Assembly (NCBI RefSeq): GCF_905147365.1
Contig: NC_056410.1
Coordinates: forward strand, 7,601,501-7,665,500
Direction of reading: 5' to 3'
Length of the DNA: 64,000 bases
From: Aricia agestis
Lineage: Eukaryota; Arthropoda; Insecta; Lepidoptera; Lycaenidae
In this document: positions 1 to 11,033 of the stretch, in pieces
Layout: the number at the start of each line of letters is the position of its first letter
How positions within the stretch are numbered: the stretch's first letter is position 1
The notes under the pieces: model-generated
The model's input: the letters and a program-made list of their open reading frames with translations, nothing else
Databases searched by the model: none
What the model was told of the DNA's origin: nothing
Position numbers and translations under genes: made by a program

Positions 1-370
1 AATAGAGAAATAAAGTTCCGCGTAGCGACTGGAAATTAATTCAACAAAACAATATATTTTAAAAGCCTTAAAATATGTCACTAATATATAAATTAAATGT
101 AGATTATTCTAGCATATGTGATATGGTGCTAACTTGTTATAGATCCTACTATTTCATAGGGTTAAATCTTTTAAAATTTTGGTAGATAAGCACAAAAGTT
201 CGCAGGACGGATTTAATACCTAGATCACAGATTTCAAGAAATGCTTTTGTATTCTATTGTTGTCGCGATCACTGGTGCTCTTATGGGGCTTGAAGAATTA
301 ACTAATATATAATTATTAATTATTATTATTATCTATATAACTAAATATTATTATGACTTATGATGGTAAT
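1..370. other. AT-rich sequence, nothing identified
   Basis: I see no ORF of note, no terminal repeats and no match to the repeat families found elsewhere in this window. Confidence 0.4.
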
Positions 371-510
371 GGGCCTGTTTCACCACTTAGTGATAAAGTG
401 CCGGATAGACTATCCACAACTTAACTTGACAGATAGAGCATGGAGAATCTGTCAAATAAGCTGTGGATAGTCTATCCGGCACTTTATCAGGAAGTGGTGA
501 AATAGCTTCC
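371..510. mobile_element. Foldback MITE, GGGCCTGTTTCACC family, copy 1
   Basis: The left end reads GGGCCTGTTTCACCACTT and the right end is its diverged inverse (AAGTGGTGAAATAGCTTCC). An inner pair, GTGCCGGATAGACTATCC, is also inverted around a short loop. A second copy sits at 61021-61159, so this is a family and not a chance hairpin. There is no coding capacity. The parent transposon is not visible. Flanking TTAA/TTAG at the second copy hints at a TTAA-type target, but this is weak. Confidence 0.75.
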
Positions 511-1290
511 ATCCCTTACTGGTTACCGGGTAGCATATCTCCCGTATTTGGATGTACCTTTACGTGTATAGCTAGCATGAGATATAAGAGTCCCAAAATA
601 AACAAAATACAAACAATTGGACACCCGGGATAGCATTACAATTAACTATTAAGAGACGCTTACCGCTACATTCAAAGCATTAAATGCTCACTTAACTTTA
701 AGTTAACGTTTTTATTTCTTGTTAAAATATTCATTTAAATTTAGGTAATCCCTAAGTACGGCTGTAAGCGATTCTTAAGCCCACTTGGGCAGATCTAGAT
801 TAAAATAATTAATTAGCCCTGTCTGATCATGACATCTGATCTCTGTATTTACGATAATCTAGGGTTAACTTTAACCCACATCACACATGCAACTGGGCCT
901 TAGCAAATTCCTACACTCACCTTATTTTTAACCGGCCTCTTGTTATCTATTTGGGTCGAGTTACGTTTGTTTGCGAATAAAAATGAGTTTGTATGAACTT
1001 TACTTGTACCTACATTTATTGTTATGTTTAAAGAATAATAATAGAAATCTTTATTTTATTTCTTAAAAGAGACACATTATTTACAACGCGCGAGGTCACG
1101 AACTTTTAACATTTGGTTTGACTTTTCAGATTAAATCTATTAATAAAAAAAAGCCATAGTCGAAAAGCGAGAACAGAATTAAAAAAAATGTGCACGATAA
1201 AATTTGCGAACAAGTGATGCGCCGTGTCGATATTTTTATCGATGAACAAAACGGTACTTACAATAGTAATATAAAATGCCACGATTTTTA
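511..1290. other. AT-rich interval, nothing identified
   Basis: No convincing gene or transposon terminus is seen. The 63-codon minus-strand reading frame at 1106-1297 has no recognisable domain and AT-rich chance composition. Confidence 0.4.
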
Positions 1291-1419
1291 CAAGCACGTG
1301 TTACAAGCGCGCGCGCACAGAGCACTGAACGCGAGAACACCGCGACGCTCGTATTTGTATAAATAGCCGGCGCTTAACTATAAGTAGATTAGCGCTTTGT
1401 TTACATTGTTATGGTGAGT
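1291..1419 (+). promoter_or_regulatory. Candidate core promoter and minimal first coding exon
   Basis: A GC-richer block (1299-1355) precedes a good TATA box, TATAAATAG, at 1358-1366. About 45 bases downstream an ATG at 1411-1413 is followed directly by GTGAGT, a consensus splice donor, so a first coding exon holding little more than the start codon is possible. Such very short first coding exons exist in insect genes. I cannot find the partner exon, and the following 12 kb is transposon-rich. Treat as a candidate only. Confidence 0.25.
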
Positions 1420-1656
1420 GTACACTTACGCCCGCACTCAGTCAGAACCCGAGAAGAGTTTGACGGGAATGTTCACAGCTAAAAAGTTATCGTCGACGGG
1501 AATTTTAAAGCGTCTTCATATATTTCCATACATATTACTTCCCTATGTTATCGTTTTGCCGCGGATGTCCACGATATTACCGCCACGTCCAAAATTGTAA
1601 AAGCGCACATTGTCATAATCCTAATCCTAAAGTTTAAAGCGGAATAGTTTTTATCA

Positions 1657-1771
1657 ATACTCGATATCGACTACGTAAATATTTAGCATGGCAAATTTTA
1701 CAGCGCCACTAGCGGTCATTTGCGGAACTAAAATCACCATACTAAATATTTACGTAGTCGGTATCGAGTAT
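1657..1771. repeat. Foldback MITE with about 35-bp arms
   Basis: ATACTCGATATCGACTACG at 1657 and onward is mirrored at 1737-1771 (CGTAGTCGGTATCGAGTAT) with one mismatch in that stretch. The arms flank about 45 bases containing GCGCCACTAGCGG. The 100-codon reading frame at 1688-1990 runs through this foldback and the next Helitron and is not a gene. Confidence 0.7.
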
Positions 1772-1799
1772 AGAAAAATTACAAGCTTTAAACTCATGG

Positions 1800-1985
1800 T
1801 AGAGCTACTGCACTCTGTCCGTTACCTCTTCACGCTTAAACCGCTAAAGCGATTTCGATTAAATTTTGTATGTAGATACTTTAAGTCCCCGGAAAGGACA
1901 AAGGATAGTGTTCTCCTGGAAAAGGTACGGTGCTTTCGCGATATACAAATTTCGGCACGACGGAGTTGCGTGCTGCATCAACTAG
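1800..1985 (+). mobile_element. Non-autonomous Helitron, HelF family (relic)
   Basis: The order of segments matches other HelF copies: a TTACCTCTTCACGCTTAAACC block, a GTCCCCGGAAAGGAC block, a CGGAGTTGCG hairpin remnant and a CTAG 3' end followed by A. The 5' end is blurred. Helitrons end CTRR, carry a hairpin about 10 bases inside and make no target duplication. Confidence 0.6.
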
Positions 1986-2108
1986 ATTAATGGTTACTTA
2001 TATATAAATACAAGAAGAGTTTGACGAAAATGTTTGGAGCTTATGTCATAATCTTTATCAAATTAAAGTTTAAATGATTGAATGTAGTCTTAAGGAAATA
2101 TTTTGTAA

Positions 2109-2321
2109 CTAGATGACGCCCGCAACTCCGTTGCGCCAAAACTCGTTTATCGCGCGGGAACTGTACATTTTTCCGGGATCAAAAGTATCCTATGTCCTTT
2201 CCCGGGACTCCTAGTATCTCCATACCGAATTTCAACAAAATCGGTTCAGCGGTTTGAGCGTGAAGAGGTGACAGACAGACACAGTTTCGCATTTATAATA
2301 ATAATATTATATTAGTATGGA
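2109..2321 (-). mobile_element. Non-autonomous Helitron, HelF family
   Basis: Read on the minus strand it starts TCCATACTAATATAATATTA and ends GGGCGTCATCTAG, and it lies between a host A and T as Helitrons do. The terminal hairpin CGCAAC-GGA-GTTGCG lies just inside the CTAG. It has no coding capacity at 213 bp. Related copies are at 1800, 3105, 5700, 13250 and 50983. Confidence 0.85.
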
Positions 2322-2850
2322 TATTGGATAGTGAAATTCTTTTCGTGCACAAAAGCCGACGTTCTGTAAAGTCTTATGTAATGGAAAACAAAATTAGCAT
2401 CATAATTTTACACATTGGAAACGCGTAGAACATTTTCTCAACATATAATATTATACATATTATATTATGCTGCGAGTAAGTCCAGAGAAAACATGAGACA
2501 TTACGTCTCGGTTGAACTAGGTTCGTTTCTCATGTATGAAAATATTTTACTGTTCATAACAAAAACCTCATGTTAGAATTGTACACGTGTAATAAAGTAG
2601 TAGAAGAAATTATGTATTTAGTAATCTGTGACAAAGGTCACTGACACTCATATATAAGGCCTCTAAACAAAAGTACGAAATAGAAGACAATGGTTTCCTC
2701 TTACTAAAGATATTGTGTTCACGTCCTTATGAAACTGGCATAAATTTTTGTAACTATTTTGCACCAATTGCTAAAAATATTATAATATTATAAACATTAT
2801 TTAACACTATTCAAAAATGAAAATTGTATACAGATAATATTACTGGCTGA
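2322..2850. other. AT-rich interval, nothing identified
   Basis: No terminal repeats or coding signal found. Confidence 0.4.
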
Positions 2851-3014
2851 TTTCTTTTTTTTTTTTTATTAAATAAGGGGGCAAACGAGCAAACGGGTCA
2901 CCCGATGGCAAGCAACTACCGTCGCCAATGGACACTCGCAACATCAGAAGAGCTGCAGGTGCGTTGCCGGCCTTTAAGAGGGAATACGCTCTTTTCTTGA
3001 AGGTTTGCAGGTCG
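2851..3014 (-). repeat. SINE 3' half (ACGTGGGAGAGCC family)
   Basis: The run of T at left is the poly(A) tail on the minus strand. It is followed by GGGGGCAAACGAGCAAACGG, the ATGGACACTCGCAACATCAG block and GCCGGCCTTTAAGAGGGAAT, in the order seen at the tail of the full SINE at 19212-19544. The 5' half is absent. Confidence 0.75.
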
Positions 3015-3104
3015 TACAAAAATGATAAATATTTTAGGTATAAATCTTAGATTAATTTAATTTAATACTTGAATTTTTTGCAATTTTTTTGCAAAAATTA
3101 AGTT

Positions 3105-3235
3105 CGTTAATCGCGCGAGAACCCATTTTATCCGCAATAAAAACTACCCTACTAGGTTCTTCTCGAGGCTCAGCGGCTTGTTTGTGAAGAGGTGACGTAG
3201 ACAGACAAACACGACAACACACTTTTGCATATTAA
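3105..3235 (-). repeat. HelF-like Helitron relic
   Basis: TTAATCGCGCGAGAACCC, an ATCCGCAATAAAAACTACC block, and GTGAAGAGGTGACGTAGACAG match the body of HelF copies in order. Both termini are degraded. Confidence 0.45.
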
Positions 3236-3672
3236 TTTTTAGGGTTCCGTTCCCAAAGGGTGAAAACGGGACCCTATTCATGAGACTTCGATGTCTGTCT
3301 GTCCGTCTGTCTGTCTCCAGGCTGTAATCATAAGAACCGCTATAGTTCTGAATTTTTTACAGATTGTGTATATCTGTTGCCGCTATAACAACAAATACTA
3401 AAAACAAAATAAAATTAATATTTAAAGGGGGCTCCCATACAACAAACGTGATTTTTTGGCCTTTTTTGCTCGATATCAATAATGGGAACAGGTAGGCACT
3501 TCATATTTTCACAACGGCCTTAATTATATGTCTACTTCAATATTTAAGAATAATATTAAAATAAAAAGTTAAGGGCTCCCATACAAAAACACAATTTTTG
3601 GTCTATGTTTGCTCTATAACAGTACGGAACCCTTCGTGCACGAGTCCGACTCGCACTTGACCGATTTTTTGT
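3236..3672. repeat. GGGTTCCGT dispersed repeat, copy 1
   Basis: It starts TTTTTAGGGTTCCGT and carries a (TGTC)n-type tract. Then come GTTGCCGCTATAACAACAAA and GGGGGCTCCCATACAA, and it ends TACGGAACCC with CGAGTCCGACTCGCACTTG. A very similar copy is at 40635-41078 and an inverted partial copy at 59010-59262. I do not assign a class. Helitron-like Lepidoptera repeats are one possibility. Confidence 0.7.
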
Positions 3673-3737
3673 ATTATTAATAGTGTTTTTGTTCCTCGAC
3701 GTTCTTAAACGAGTCTATTTACAAAACTTCTATATTA

Positions 3738-3850
3738 CAGGGTGTAACAAAATCAGAGATAATACATTCAGAATATGTGTATGACTCTATGAGTTCCTTG
3801 TAAAGAGTTCACTGTGAAAGTAGCAGCGCTGAAATACCAATTTATATGAG
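3738..3850 (+). mobile_element. Half of the palindromic CAGGGTGTAAC MITE
   Basis: CAGGGTGTAACAAAATCAG, then TCACTGTGAAAGTAGCAGCG, matches the left arm of the full palindromic elements at 11986, 21057 and 53205. The right arm is lost. Confidence 0.7.
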
Positions 3851-3914
3851 CTAGCATCATGAGTCATGACTGAGTTTGCCCATACAGTTTGCCCAAAAGT
3901 TAAAAAGAAAAAAA

Positions 3915-4071
3915 ACTTCCAGCACTAGGGAAGGGAATAGGGTAGGGGATTGGGCCTGCGGTAAACTCACTCACTCGGCGAAACACAGCGCAAGCGCTGT
4001 TTCACGTCGGTTTTCTGTGAGAACGTGGTATTTCTCCGGTCGAGCCGAACCATTCATGGCTCTCCCACGTA
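3915..4071 (-). repeat. SINE 5' half (ACGTGGGAGAGCC family)
   Basis: On the minus strand it begins ACGTGGGAGAGCCATGAATG, passes TTTCTCACAGAAAACCG and CAGCGCTTGCGCTGTGTTTC and stops in the CCCTACCCTATTCCCTTCCC tract. The tail half is missing. Confidence 0.75.
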
Positions 4072-4980
4072 TATCTGCTGTAACAAGCTGTAACAAATTC
4101 ACAAATAAAGAAAAATAAATATTTTTATTAGCCGACAGTATCCGCGAGGTCAATAACTCGTAACTTCCTTTAACGATTATAGCTAAGGAAGTTTAGGAAA
4201 TATTACTTGTATTGTTGAAGAAGATTTATTGTGATATTAAATAGTATTAGATGTTAATGAATATCTTATTGTTAATGATTACTTAACTGGCTGGTGCAAT
4301 ATTATGATTAGATTTCTATAGGTTTTAGTGTTAATTAATGTCGTCTAAGTTAGTTTTATATTTGATATTATTCATTAATGCCCATACAAGGCATTGATTT
4401 ATGTGTATTCAATATCGTTGGCACTAGGTAATAAAAAAAAAACATATTTTACATAGTAGTAGTACCTACATACGGTCGTGGTAACTTGTACTAATAATAT
4501 TATGTCTATCTGTGCTGGGCCACAGAATACATATTAGTACAAGGCTAGGGTCAAGGAGACATGGCCCCATCATAAATTTAGGTAATTCCTATGTAGGTTT
4601 TTTCGACATTATATGTCAATGATAGCTACCCGAGTGATAGGATTAAATGAAAAGAACTTACGTTGCGTTTGTTTTCTCGATATTTCCTTACTTTAATCAT
4701 CCCCAATCTTAAAAAACTTTGTTCAACAAAACGTCATAATCTTTGAGGATTAAGGTTGAGTGGAGTGGAGGAAATCTCGAGGACACAATACGGGTGGCAG
4801 CCGACTAATAATACTAATATTCCACACAAGCTGCAACTGTATTCAAGAGATTCATAAAAAATATGCAATCAAAAATATAGATTGTCAATAAGAAAAAATG
4901 TGACATAGGAAAATATAGATTTTAAAACCGTAAAAAAGTGAAAACACTTAACCTGTTCAACCAGTTGCCAACAGGTAAGT
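4072..4980. other. AT-rich interval, nothing identified
   Basis: No transposon ends or gene-like reading frames are seen in this stretch. Confidence 0.4.
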
Positions 4981-5014
4981 ATTGCGCGTATCAATCATAC
5001 TATCCATGACCTCC

Positions 5015-5390
5015 GACCCCTCAAAATCTCGTGTGAAATAGCCGAAACGGCTGGACCGATTTTGTTGCAATTTTGTGTACCTCATAAGTGATCATAATAA
5101 TATTATAATCCTGTGGGTCTGAGAAACGACCAGTATTTTTTTTCATACCCGAAATAACGCTGTGGGGTATCAAACAGCGCTCAATCATAAGTTTTGTCTA
5201 TACAAGTTTCTAAGATCATAAGCGTGATCTAGACACGCGGTAGCGTGTCAAGCCAAGTTCCAGCATAACAGAACTGGCGAGCAGCATCGTGTGTACTTAA
5301 TTTACAACTTCAGAGGCGTCAAGCATAATAATGTTAAGTATATTCCTACACTTTATACGGCAAAACAATGTTTGCCGGGCCAGAAAGATT
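5015..5390 (+). mobile_element. Degenerate HelA-like Helitron
   Basis: AAAATCTCGTGTGAAATAGC and CGAAACGGCTGGACCGATTT correspond to the HelA 5' region. CGGCAAAACAATGTTTGCCG near 5358-5380 is the 3' hairpin. The CTAG end has decayed to CCAGAAAG. A second hairpin, GACACGC-GGTA-GCGTGTC, at about 5234-5251 sits next to CTAG and may be another Helitron terminus. Confidence 0.5.
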
Positions 5391-5699
5391 ATAATAATAT
5401 ATTGTCATCGGTTTTATGCTGTTGTCGACTAATAACTTTAGTTAATTTGTTAATTTATAATTGTCGTCAAAATAAAAACAAGTTAACCTTCTCCAAGGTT
5501 AGGTAGGTTTTACCGGAAGCGGTAGATCCAGGACATAATATCGAAAATACACTAATTAATTTTAATGCTCTCGCAAGGTAATAAAAAGTGTCCTTCTGAT
5601 AGGTGCTAAAAATCTTCTTGATGTTTGCAGAGAGTCATAAGTCATAACTCATAAGAAAGTACGTAATTTACATAATATTATCAACCTTGTTAACATTGT

Positions 5700-5867
5700 C
5701 GCAAAAATAATATTTAATAATAATTCATTATTACTGTCTGTCTGCCTGTTACATCTTTACGCCCAAACTGATTTTCCTGATTATGGAGATACTTAGAGTC
5801 CCGGAAAGGACATAAAATACATTTTATCCCGAATTTTTGGCTCAACGAAGATGCGGCCGTCATCTAG
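5700..5867 (+). mobile_element. HelF-family Helitron, 5' end unclear
   Basis: It ends GGCCGTCATCTAG before a host T. It contains the family blocks GTTACATCTTTACGCCCAAAC and GTCCCGGAAAGGACATAAAA. The terminal hairpin is eroded. Confidence 0.65.
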
Positions 5868-6241
5868 TTATAATCAATGAAATTCTACTTATAGTTATCT
5901 ACTTTGAGTTTTGTATATAATATATCATTGGTTATAATAATATATTTATTAAGTACGGTATACTATACTATTAACGAGAATGATAGTAGCTATCACCGAG
6001 GAGGTAAGAGATAACTGAGAAGGTGGTCGCTAGCAATGCGCATACGCAATATGAAAGCTATTGACATTGCATTCTGTGATCTGTCAATGACCCAAAAAGC
6101 TTTAAATTTTAAATAAATGTGATTTTGGGTTGTTGCTTCGGAATAAAATAATCTGGATTTAAAAATGTCACATAGTAAAATAATAACATATTACAACAGC
6201 AAATAGTAATGTTTTAAATAATGTCTTAAAAATCTATATTT

Positions 6242-6713
6242 GCAACCTACGAATAATAAAAACTAAGAAAGAGTAAGTAACTGTGTCAAAAAAATTGTCC
6301 ACGAGTCTACAAAATGTGACCAGAGGGGTTAGTGCGAGTTTTATTCGATCATACGCATCGAGCACGTTAACGCGAATTTATATGGAATCAAAGCAGCGCC
6401 ATCTACTGGCTAACGTGGATACTGCTTTGATCCCATATAAATTCACGTTAACGTGCTCGATGCGTATGATTGAATAAAACTCGCACTAACCCCTCCGAAT
6501 ACAATATGCATACTTTATGCATGTATTCGGTACACATTTTTTGTAATTATTTAAGAAGTGACAATAATTAATGTCAACGGCTTTCGGCTTTATTTCGTAA
6601 AAGTGTTTCGTTTCGATTGCCATATTTTAGTGTACGAAAAGGAATCAAATTCGAAAATGTTAAAGTACTTATGGGAGTTAGGTTTCCTTAGTTTTTATTA
6701 TTCGTAGTTTGCA
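6242..6713. mobile_element. TIR element, about 472 bp, carrying an inner foldback
   Basis: The left end GCAACCTACGAATAATAAAA and the right end (inverse GCAAACTACGAATAATAAAA) form about 29-bp terminal inverted repeats. Inside, 6323-6495 is a second, tighter foldback with arms near 75 bp beginning GAGGGGTTAGTGCGAG. No transposase fragment is visible. Confidence 0.7.
6323..6495. repeat. Nearly perfect foldback inside the 6242-6713 element
   Basis: The arms start GAGGGGTTAGTGCGAGTTTT and are mirrored at the right end with few mismatches. The loop contains GCGCCATCTACTGGC. It may be a separate MITE inserted in the TIR element or its subterminal repeat. Confidence 0.75.
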
Positions 6714-7445
6714 ACTCAAAAATATTGACACTCATTTTTTATAATCTTTGGACTCAAGGAGCTCTACATAACAATATTAATCTGCACATTTAATTTAGGA
6801 TATTTTAATAATATCATTTAATAATTAAAATTTTGTTGTAATATTTATTTATAAAAATATTAATTAAACATATAATGAAAATATTTTCCCTCCAAAAGTT
6901 TATTTTGAACAACAAAAACTGGTTACGGGCGAGTTTTTCGTGTGCGGAGTTTTCGGAAAAACAAACATAATATTAAAATTATATTAATTATAATATTATA
7001 ATATTGTATTTGTCTGAATGAATAAGCCACAGGAGAGTCAACAAAAAAGAGTTTCTATAACATTATTTATACAAAAAACTTGGTTTTATTGTAGAGAAAA
7101 AGACCGGCCAAGTTCGAGTTAGACTCGCCCATGAAGGGTTCCGCAGCAGCAATAAGGTTTATTTCTATAAAATTAAAAGGTTTTTTATTTATTTTTATAC
7201 TTATTTCAGTTGATTTAATGAAAGTTAAATTAAGGTTTACCATTTACCATTTATATTGACGTATAAAAAAAAACTACTTGCTAGATCACACTCAAACCAA
7301 TTTTTGTTGGTAGTTTTTATAGTAATGTACATCTTTTTTTTTATTATCATGCCCCTACTTTAGAAGTTAGGAGGAGGAGGGACATTTTACCACTTTAGAA
7401 GAGTCTCTCTCGCAACCTGAATAAGGTTAAAAAAATATATATATA

Positions 7446-8706
7446 CGAGGGCTGCCTTTTAAGTTCTGTCGTTTGTAAACTTCCCGCGATCATTGAAAAA
7501 AAAACATATGGGATTTTAATCTCCTTGCATTTGGATTTCAAAAACAAAAGAAATTATTCAGATTGGTCGAATAGTCTTATTTTATCGTCTATCCAAAGGT
7601 GACAAGTCGTTTGTAAAAATGGAAATGTTAAAGGAAAATTTCCGTGCGATAATTTTTTACAGCTAACGAAGTTGACTATCGCGACTTCAGCGTGTCGAAG
7701 TGTCGAAGTGTCACTTCTGTACTTAGTGATGCAGGACCATGTCTTAGGATTATAGTACGTTGGTATTTAGAAGTTTAAAGTGGACACCCTAGCCTCAGTG
7801 ACCAGCCACGTGGTGGTCGTCAAAAACCGTCGTAACGCAAGAGAATATTGAAGCCGTGCAGCAGCTAATCCTCGAAGACCGTCATGTGATATATCGCGAA
7901 ATATCCATGGGCATTTCAGGGACCACTGTCCAAAAAATTTCGCACGAAAAACTTGGAGTAAAAATTGTAATTTCTCGTAAGATACCTTGTTTGCTTAGCG
8001 ACGACTAAAAACAGCCCGTGTTAGTTTTTGTTGCAAAACTCTGCAGCGAACCAACCGAGGAGAGTCAAAGCAGGTTTATAATTTGCTCAATGGTGTCGAG
8101 TTTCGGATATATGCTTATGATCCAAATTCTAAGCAGTAGTCTACTGTCTGGGTCTTCTAGAATGAGCCAAAATTGACCAAAGTCATGGACTCACAGAGCA
8201 CTTTAAAAAAAAATGTTTGCCTCCGTTCTGACAAAGGGTGTTCGCATCGCCACTATTGTACCCGAAGATTGCAAAACGGTTACCGCTGACTAGTATACCA
8301 CAGCTTGTTTGCCTCAAGTCATCACCGAATTTCGAAAAAAAACGATTCAAGACGTCGTATGTTCCTGGCCATGACAACGCATGTTCGCACATCGCCGGTC
8401 AAACAATGATGTATTTGTGAAACCAAAACCCAAAGTACCACAAAATTAACCAAAGTCTTTGTGGCCAACGTTTAAGCTCACCTGAAGAAGCTGTTTACGC
8501 GTAAAAATCGGCCATTTTGACTACCCAACTTCGGACTGGAATAAATGTTTTAAAAACTGGTTTGAACGCATGCAAAAGCATTTTAAATATCGCGAAGAAT
8601 TCTTAAAAAAACAATAAATGATATGATAATCTATTAGATTCTATATATATATCTATTAGATTGCCTGTATTTATTCCAAACGACAAAACTTAAAAGGCAG
8701 CCCTCG
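7446..8706 (+). mobile_element. Decayed mariner transposon, about 1.26 kb
   Basis: The termini CGAGGGCTGCCTTTTAAGTT and their inverse match over 30 bp with one mismatch. TA duplications lie at 7444-7445 and 8707-8708. Length fits a full mariner (about 1.3 kb). The interior codes, in broken frames, for mariner transposase segments: GRQKPSVTQENIEAVQQLI near 7815, a VPEDCKTVTAD stretch near 8257 followed by a stop, and GHDNACSHIAGQTMMYL near 8370 (the HDN motif of the DD34D catalytic triad). Stops and frameshifts make it non-functional. Confidence 0.88.
8238..8420 (+). pseudogene. Mariner transposase fragment containing the HDN motif
   Basis: The downstream half of this open frame reads KKRFKTSYVPGHDNACSHI, the region of the second catalytic Asp in mariner transposases. 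Its upstream half is a frameshifted reading of the preceding transposase segment. No intact protein is possible. Confidence 0.7.
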
Positions 8707-8985
8707 TATTAGAAACCTCTATATGATTTTTGACGATCTATCCATAGATACCCCACACGCACAGGTTAAATGAACATTTTTTTTTGTTTTAGGTGTATCT
8801 ATGGGGACCCTTAATTTTTTTTCACAGACTACATCTACTTACCAAGTTTCAATAGTATAGCTCTTATGGTTTCGGAGAAAGGGGGCTGTGACATACGGAC
8901 GGACGGACAGACAGACAGACAGACAGACATGACGAATCTATAAGGGTTCCGTTTTTTGCCATTTGCCTACGGAACCCTAAAAATC

Positions 8986-9980
8986 GTTATAATATGTATT
9001 TTATTTGTACGAAGGCCGCCAACAGTCTTTTCACCTCTTCAATGGGCTTAAACCACTAAAATAAAGATAATATTATATGAATTAATGTTTTACACTTTAT
9101 TCATGAAGGAAAATTTTCTTTTTTATAAGAAAAAAGCCTTCCACATATCGTTTGAATTATGCACCAAAGTCTAAGACCTTGAACACATTATTTTTTTGTT
9201 TGTTTGTTTGTTACATAAAAACCACAAGATATAATATGCTAAATAAGGCATAATATAAACTAATTTCCATATAAATATATATTAATTATTGTTGTTCCAG
9301 CATTGTTTAGCCATGATGCAATACAACTTGACACTTTCATAATAAAAATAAATATTTATAATAATTCATAATTCTATTTATTACAACAAAGTTAAGTATC
9401 AAAATAATCCTCATAAAATCAGGATATTTGGCAATATTGCCTAGTTGTATATTATCTTTTGCTAGAATGTACTGTTTAGAAGACAATATAATTATTTAGC
9501 ATAATAAATAATTAATTTACTTAAATAAATTTACATCGTGATAACATGTGACGAACGGGCTGCGGGCACTTTTAACGTTTGAGGTGACAAAATGACAAGG
9601 GTTATGAAAGTTGGGTGAGGATCATAGTTAAGTAAATAATTAAATTTAGAGAAATATTAATATTGTTATAAAAATTAGTTAAACAAAAAGGGGTAAGTAA
9701 TTTAATTATTTTCCGTAAATAAAAATTAGTACTAGAGGCAGAGCGATTGATCCTACATTAAAATAGTTTTCTAGTATTTTGGAAGTAATCTGGAAAGTTG
9801 TACGTACATTTCCCCCTTATTAATAACATTTCCCCCTTATTAATGAAAAGTTAGTACCCAGTGAACAGTTTTTGAGCTTCCCCATCTGTAAGCTGCTGTA
9901 AAGTGACTTTTGAACATAATATACAAGAAAAAACTGATATGTTAAGTATCAGCCATCAGAACAAGATGGCGTATGTATAA
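8986..9980. other. AT-rich interval, nothing identified
   Basis: No terminal repeats or gene-like frames are seen. There is a short direct duplication, CATTTCCCCCTTATTAAT, near 9808-9842. Confidence 0.4.
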
Positions 9981-10294
9981 TCTTATATATGAAATTCTCG
10001 TGTCACAATGTTAGTCCGCGTACTCCTCCGAAACGGCCTTACTGATTTTAACCAAATTTTATATGCATATTCAGTGGGTCTGAGAATCGGTTACTGGGTA
10101 CTTTTTATATTGATAAGTGCATTTGTTAAATAAATAATAGTAAATTGTTACAACTCGTGACTGACGGCGACAATTGTTTGTGCGACGGGATGGCGATGGA
10201 CGTTGCCATGGTGACATACTTATTTAGTCACTTCAATAAAATAACACGGGCGAAATACTTTATATGGCAAAGAAACGTTTGCCGGGACAGCTAG
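9981..10294 (+). mobile_element. Non-autonomous Helitron HelA, copy 1
   Basis: It starts TCTTATATATGAAATTCTCG after a host A and ends CCGGGACAGCTAG before a host T. The terminal hairpin GGCAAA-GAAACG-TTTGCC lies 8 bases inside the CTAG. It is 314 bp with no coding capacity. The best-matched sister copy is at 46968-47284. Confidence 0.9.
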
Positions 10295-10737
10295 TATTGT
10301 ATAAAGCTCAATAGAATTCCTTTAAAAACCACATTCAATATTCTACAAAACAAATGAAAACGGTACATGCTCAAACTTCTGGCGTACGAAGTTGAATGCG
10401 GGATTTAGCAGTGGGTGATTAGTAGGCCGATGTTAAGCTTTGACTTTTAAGCAAGATAAATTGTACAACCTTTTTGCTTATCCCGCATTTCGATTCGAAA
10501 CGAATTTTCCCCGTTTTTCCTCTCGTAATGCCTACAATAAATTCTCACTTGTAAATGTAGAGTCTTTTCCAGTCGTGATTTGCGAAAACTCGAATTTCTT
10601 TACAATTAAGAGAATTGTACTCTTAAAAAAATATATTAGGGAGTACAAAAATTTAAGCCTGTGGACTTCGTAGTAAGCAATCCGTATCACATAATTTAGT
10701 AAGGCACGGATTTTATTTAACGGCTCCGTATACTGGC

Positions 10738-10929
10738 AGGCCGATTATTCCGGTCGATCTGATCACAGGCCGACCTGAAAGATTCCTGCACGTTCCATGG
10801 CAATGCACAAAATGAGTTATGTCAAAATCAATATAATTTTTTTTAAATTATTTCTGAACCTCAAAACTATAGTGCCTACCACCAGTCAGGTCCATTTGTA
10901 ACGATTCGTCCGACCGGAACAATCGGCCT
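10738..10929. mobile_element. MITE with AGGCCGATTATTCCGGTCG termini
   Basis: The left end AGGCCGATTATTCCGGTCG and the right end CGACCGGAACAATCGGCCT are inverted with one mismatch, 192 bp overall. No clear target duplication is seen. Confidence 0.65.
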
Positions 10930-11033
10930 CTTTGTAGATGGGGGCCTTTATGTACTTTCCACGCACAATCGCTAGGTTAAGGTCAGTAAAGCAATCAATG
11001 AGAAACTAGTTTGATAATTTAAATATTGTGTGT

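Larger units (their letters stand above)
7095..8985. repeat. GGGTTCCGT dispersed repeat, copy 2, split by a mariner
   Basis: The left part (7095-7443) and right part (8709-8985) match, in order, the uninterrupted copy at 20047-20650. Shared blocks include GACTCGCCCATGAAG, GAAGAGTCTCT, TTAGAAACCTC, GGGGCTGTGACATACG-type sequence, a (GACA)n tract and TACGGAACCCTAAAAA. The gap is exactly the mariner. Confidence 0.8.

Noticed and set aside
1688..1990. 100-codon plus-strand frame
   Set aside because: It crosses a foldback MITE and a HelF Helitron relic and has no domain.
8183..8392. 69-codon minus frame opposite the mariner
   Set aside because: It is the complement of decayed mariner transposase.
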